From NCBI GenBank assembly GCA_001579985.1, contig LRSR01012697.1:1-22929 (forward strand): 22,929 nucleotides of DNA, given 5' to 3'. Made by a program: the position numbers and the translations under genes. Positions within the stretch are counted from its first letter, which is position 1; the number at the start of each line of letters is the position of its first letter. This document shows, piece after piece, positions 20,849 through 22,929 of this stretch. Under the pieces are notes generated by a model that saw only the letters and a list, made by a program, of their open reading frames with translations, had not been told where the DNA came from and searched no databases. The stretch comes from Hypsibius dujardini (taxonomy: Eukaryota; Tardigrada; Eutardigrada; Parachela; Hypsibiidae).

Positions 20849-22929
20849 ATGGAACTACCGTCTCCCAAGATATTTAGCGCAGCTTATGTACTACTCTTTT
20901 TATGGACAATCAGTAAGCCTGCCAGCTTGCAGACTCTCCTTAATTTCATGGTTCAAAGCTTTGAATGTTCTAGGCACCGTTAGAGGTACATCAACGGAGA
21001 ATCGGGAAACCCGCATAGACCTTGTACAATGTGAGGCGGACGAGATTGCCTGCGACAACGGTCGGGGATGCTACAACGCCACATCTGCATGCGATGGGAC
21101 AGTTAACTGTCAGGATAGCTCTGATGAAAAACCGGCATATTGTGCGCCCGCTTGTGGTGTCTCGCATATTCCAATTCTCGACCATGCTTCAGAGAGGATT
21201 ACTGGAGGCAATTATTGAGCTCGTACTAGTACTCAACGACTTGTGGGCCTTCAGTCTGGATAAATATGTCCTTTTATGTTTAGGAATTGTCGCAAACAGA
21301 CATTCCCTGCCGGTAGGTTGACATTCTGCATCTATTACTGCATCACCTAAAGGAACATAAACACACTGTACCGCTATTTCGATCGGGTAAATTGTCCGTT
21401 CTACTGCAGTGGCAGGTGGCGCTCTTTGAGACAACCGAATCAAGGGTACGTTCATTTTGTCGCACCTGAATGTGTTGTCACTGGTTGAATCTAGTGTAGC
21501 GAACTAGCAGGATATTTCAATGAATTCTTCCATTTCAGTATAAAGATCACTTTTGTGGCGGCACCATCATCCGCGACAGGTGAGTTCAATAAATGTCGCA
21601 TTGCATTGATAGTGATATCCCTTACAGTTAGCCAAAGTTGGCGGGATATGGCAGATGCTTTCGGGGCAATAAACCCTGGGGAAAAAATTACGGTGATTCG
21701 AAACTGACTTAACATCCTTTATGGTTCTCGAAACGGTACCACATTACGTTACAATTTGGCGGTCTATCTTTTTGTTCATACCAAAATGAATTCACAATTG
21801 CATCCCCAAATTGGATGCAAAAACAACTATAATTCTGGACTGAGCAGCACTTGGTTGACCATTAGTCAGTCTTGCCCAAATACTCCCTCCTTGAACACAA
21901 AATGATTTGGCATCATTTGGCATAACCGGTCGGCCTCGGGGGTGAGAAATAGTGGAAAAAAAATATTCTTCTGGGAATTGAACCATCAACCTTCTTACGT
22001 AGGGCAGAACACATACTGCAGAGCTAATAGGGGCTATCAATAAAACTCACAATGAAGAGGACACTTTTAAATACCGAAACAACTGGCCAGTGGTCAATTG
22101 GTAGAGTAATCGTTCTTTAACAATACTATTAAGTAGTTTTAAGCTCTGTGTTTAACAAAACTATTGAATTTGACAATTTTTTCACCATTTCCGGGCTTTT
22201 CAAACTTACTCTGGAAAAACGTTAAAGTCCCGATAAAATTGGTGTCGTAAACGGTACTCCGTTTGGTCACCTTTTCACTTTAGAGACTAAAAAAGGTTAC
22301 AAGCTGCTTTGTCACTCAATATGAAACGATATTTAAGATAGTTAATGTAGTCGTTATCGATTCTCATCGTAATCAGGATACTGTTTTTTGGGAGGGACAT
22401 TCTCTAATATCTAACGTCTCGTAATCAAAAGCACTCGACCCCGAATTATTGGGAATTTTTTGATTTTCTTACATATTTTTAATGAGCTGATTTGTTTGCC
22501 GATTTATCATTTTTTCTTTTCTTTCTTTTTCTCATTTAGTTAAAAATATTTGTATCCTTTTTTCCCTTTGATCATGTCGCAATGAGACCGTAAATCACAC
22601 GAGTTTCACGAATCCAAATTCAGCCGTCCAACTAACCGGAACTTTTGCTTCTTTATCTTTTCTAGATGGATACTGACTGCTGCCCATTGCTTGGCTTTGT
22701 ATGCATTCATATCAGCAGCACCGCTAATTGCGCTTACTGTATCATATCAAAGCGTAAGGGTAATTCCTATTCGTGTCTAATCACAGAAACCCACGAGCCA
22801 AATGGTCTCCCACCGGGCCGGTCAACTGGGCGCCAAATGAACCCGTCTCTTACCCATCCCCCGAGAACATAACGGTGCGGGTAGGAGCACATGACTTATC
22901 AGCATTATTGAGTGTCGAGAAAGCGGTTG
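20849..22929 (+). CDS. Secreted LDLa-trypsin-like serine protease (5' part, with a frame break)
   Basis: Exons: 20849-20912 (ATG in the context CACCATGG; signal peptide MELPSPKIFSAAYVLLFLWT), 20974-21267, 21539-21579, 22666-22698, and 22787 to the window edge. Exon 2 has an LDL-receptor class A repeat with six cysteines and the acidic CQDSSDE end, then the linker cysteine PACG and the zymogen activation site R-ITGG. The protease domain continues with LWAFSLDKY, HFCGGTIIRD, WILTAAHC (catalytic His) and ENITVRVGAHDL. The catalytic Asp and Ser lie beyond the edge. Other splice phases agree. Between ITGG (ends 21209) and the TGG at 21244 the frame hits TGA (21216-21218) and must shift by one base (34 nt). 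This is a lesion, an assembly error, or an undetected splice. Such proteases are secreted zymogens acting in digestion, clotting or immunity; which applies is unknown. Confidence 0.75.
21204..21243 (+). pseudogene. Frame break after the activation site of the protease
   Basis: Frame A reads R-I-T-G-G-N-Y-stop. Frame B, shifted by one, carries LWAFSLDKY, the expected next conserved strand, and then splices in phase to HFCGG. A GC donor (GGAG|GCAATT at 21208) with the acceptor TAG ending at 21229 would restore the frame but needs a 22-nt intron and loses a glycine, so it is unlikely. Confidence 0.6.
21580..22665 (+). other. Intron 3 of the protease gene
   Basis: A strong GTGAGT donor at 21580 and a tctag acceptor ending at 22665 (phase 2). 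It is AT-rich and holds a tRNA-like SINE remnant on the minus strand (21972-22035) and a T/C-rich tract near 22500-22570. Confidence 0.75.
21972..22035 (-). repeat. tRNA-like (SINE-type) remnant
   Basis: On the minus strand an A-box-like TAGCTCTGCAG (22016-22026) is followed 31 nt later by a B-box GGTTCAATTCC (21974-21984), one base off the consensus. The acceptor stem ends do not pair, so this is not a working tRNA. A tRNA-derived SINE head is the better reading. Confidence 0.45.

Noticed and set aside
21189-21455. 88-codon minus-strand open frame with four cysteines
   Set aside because: It overlaps the protease exon in antisense and its cysteine spacing fits no family I know.
22081-22155. 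Possible plus-strand tRNA gene
   Set aside because: A D-arm-like stretch is present, but no T-arm and no paired acceptor stem.
22699-22760. Longer version of the His-loop exon using GTAAGG at 22754
   Set aside because: It fits only with an acceptor at 22796 and a 43-nt intron, and inserts an overlong loop; the donor at 22699 joins 22787 in phase.

Overview
The window is nuclear DNA from a small-genome invertebrate animal. Genes are split by GT-AG introns, many of them only 60-110 bp, and the proteins are animal types: a CSPG4/NG2-like proteoglycan, a receptor tyrosine kinase, ZP-domain proteins and an LDLa/trypsin-like protease. There is no bacterial, plant or viral gene layout. A short run of GATGGGTTTT units (20134-20163) recalls the telomere-type repeat that I remember being reported for tardigrades. 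With the compact layout this makes a tardigrade (Hypsibius-like) my best guess, but the phylum is not proven by anything here.

Layout, all genes on the + strand. 176-718: last exon of a CSPG4/NG2/kon-tiki homologue, with transmembrane segment and C-terminal QYWV. 719-4248: non-coding, with CAGA/GACA tetranucleotide repeats. 5495-11687 (a possible signal-peptide exon at 4249-4317): an eight-exon receptor tyrosine kinase whose ectodomain is four bulb-type (B-lectin, mannose-binding-lectin-like) modules arranged as a duplicated A-B pair. The eight coding exons sum to 2946 nt, exactly 982 codons, with every splice phase compatible. 13035-14736 and 15886-18339: two tandem paralogous secreted ZP-domain genes. 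20849 to the right edge: the start of a secreted LDLa plus trypsin-like serine protease, which carries a reading-frame break just after its activation site.

Introns and intergenic gaps are filled by at least seven different inverted-repeat (foldback, MITE-like) elements: 4928-4979, 7498-7913, 8924-9894, 11822-11972, 15034-15272, 17482-17957 and 20413-20713. Their terminal sequences are unrelated, so they are different families.

The genes share no obvious pathway. All encode cell-surface or secreted proteins, and the lectin receptor kinase is the most unusual: it resembles plant lectin receptor kinases in architecture but carries a typical animal tyrosine-kinase domain ([18 protein letters not shown]). 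A role in glycan sensing is inference only. Gene models were built by hand from splice motifs and phase and were not checked against transcripts.
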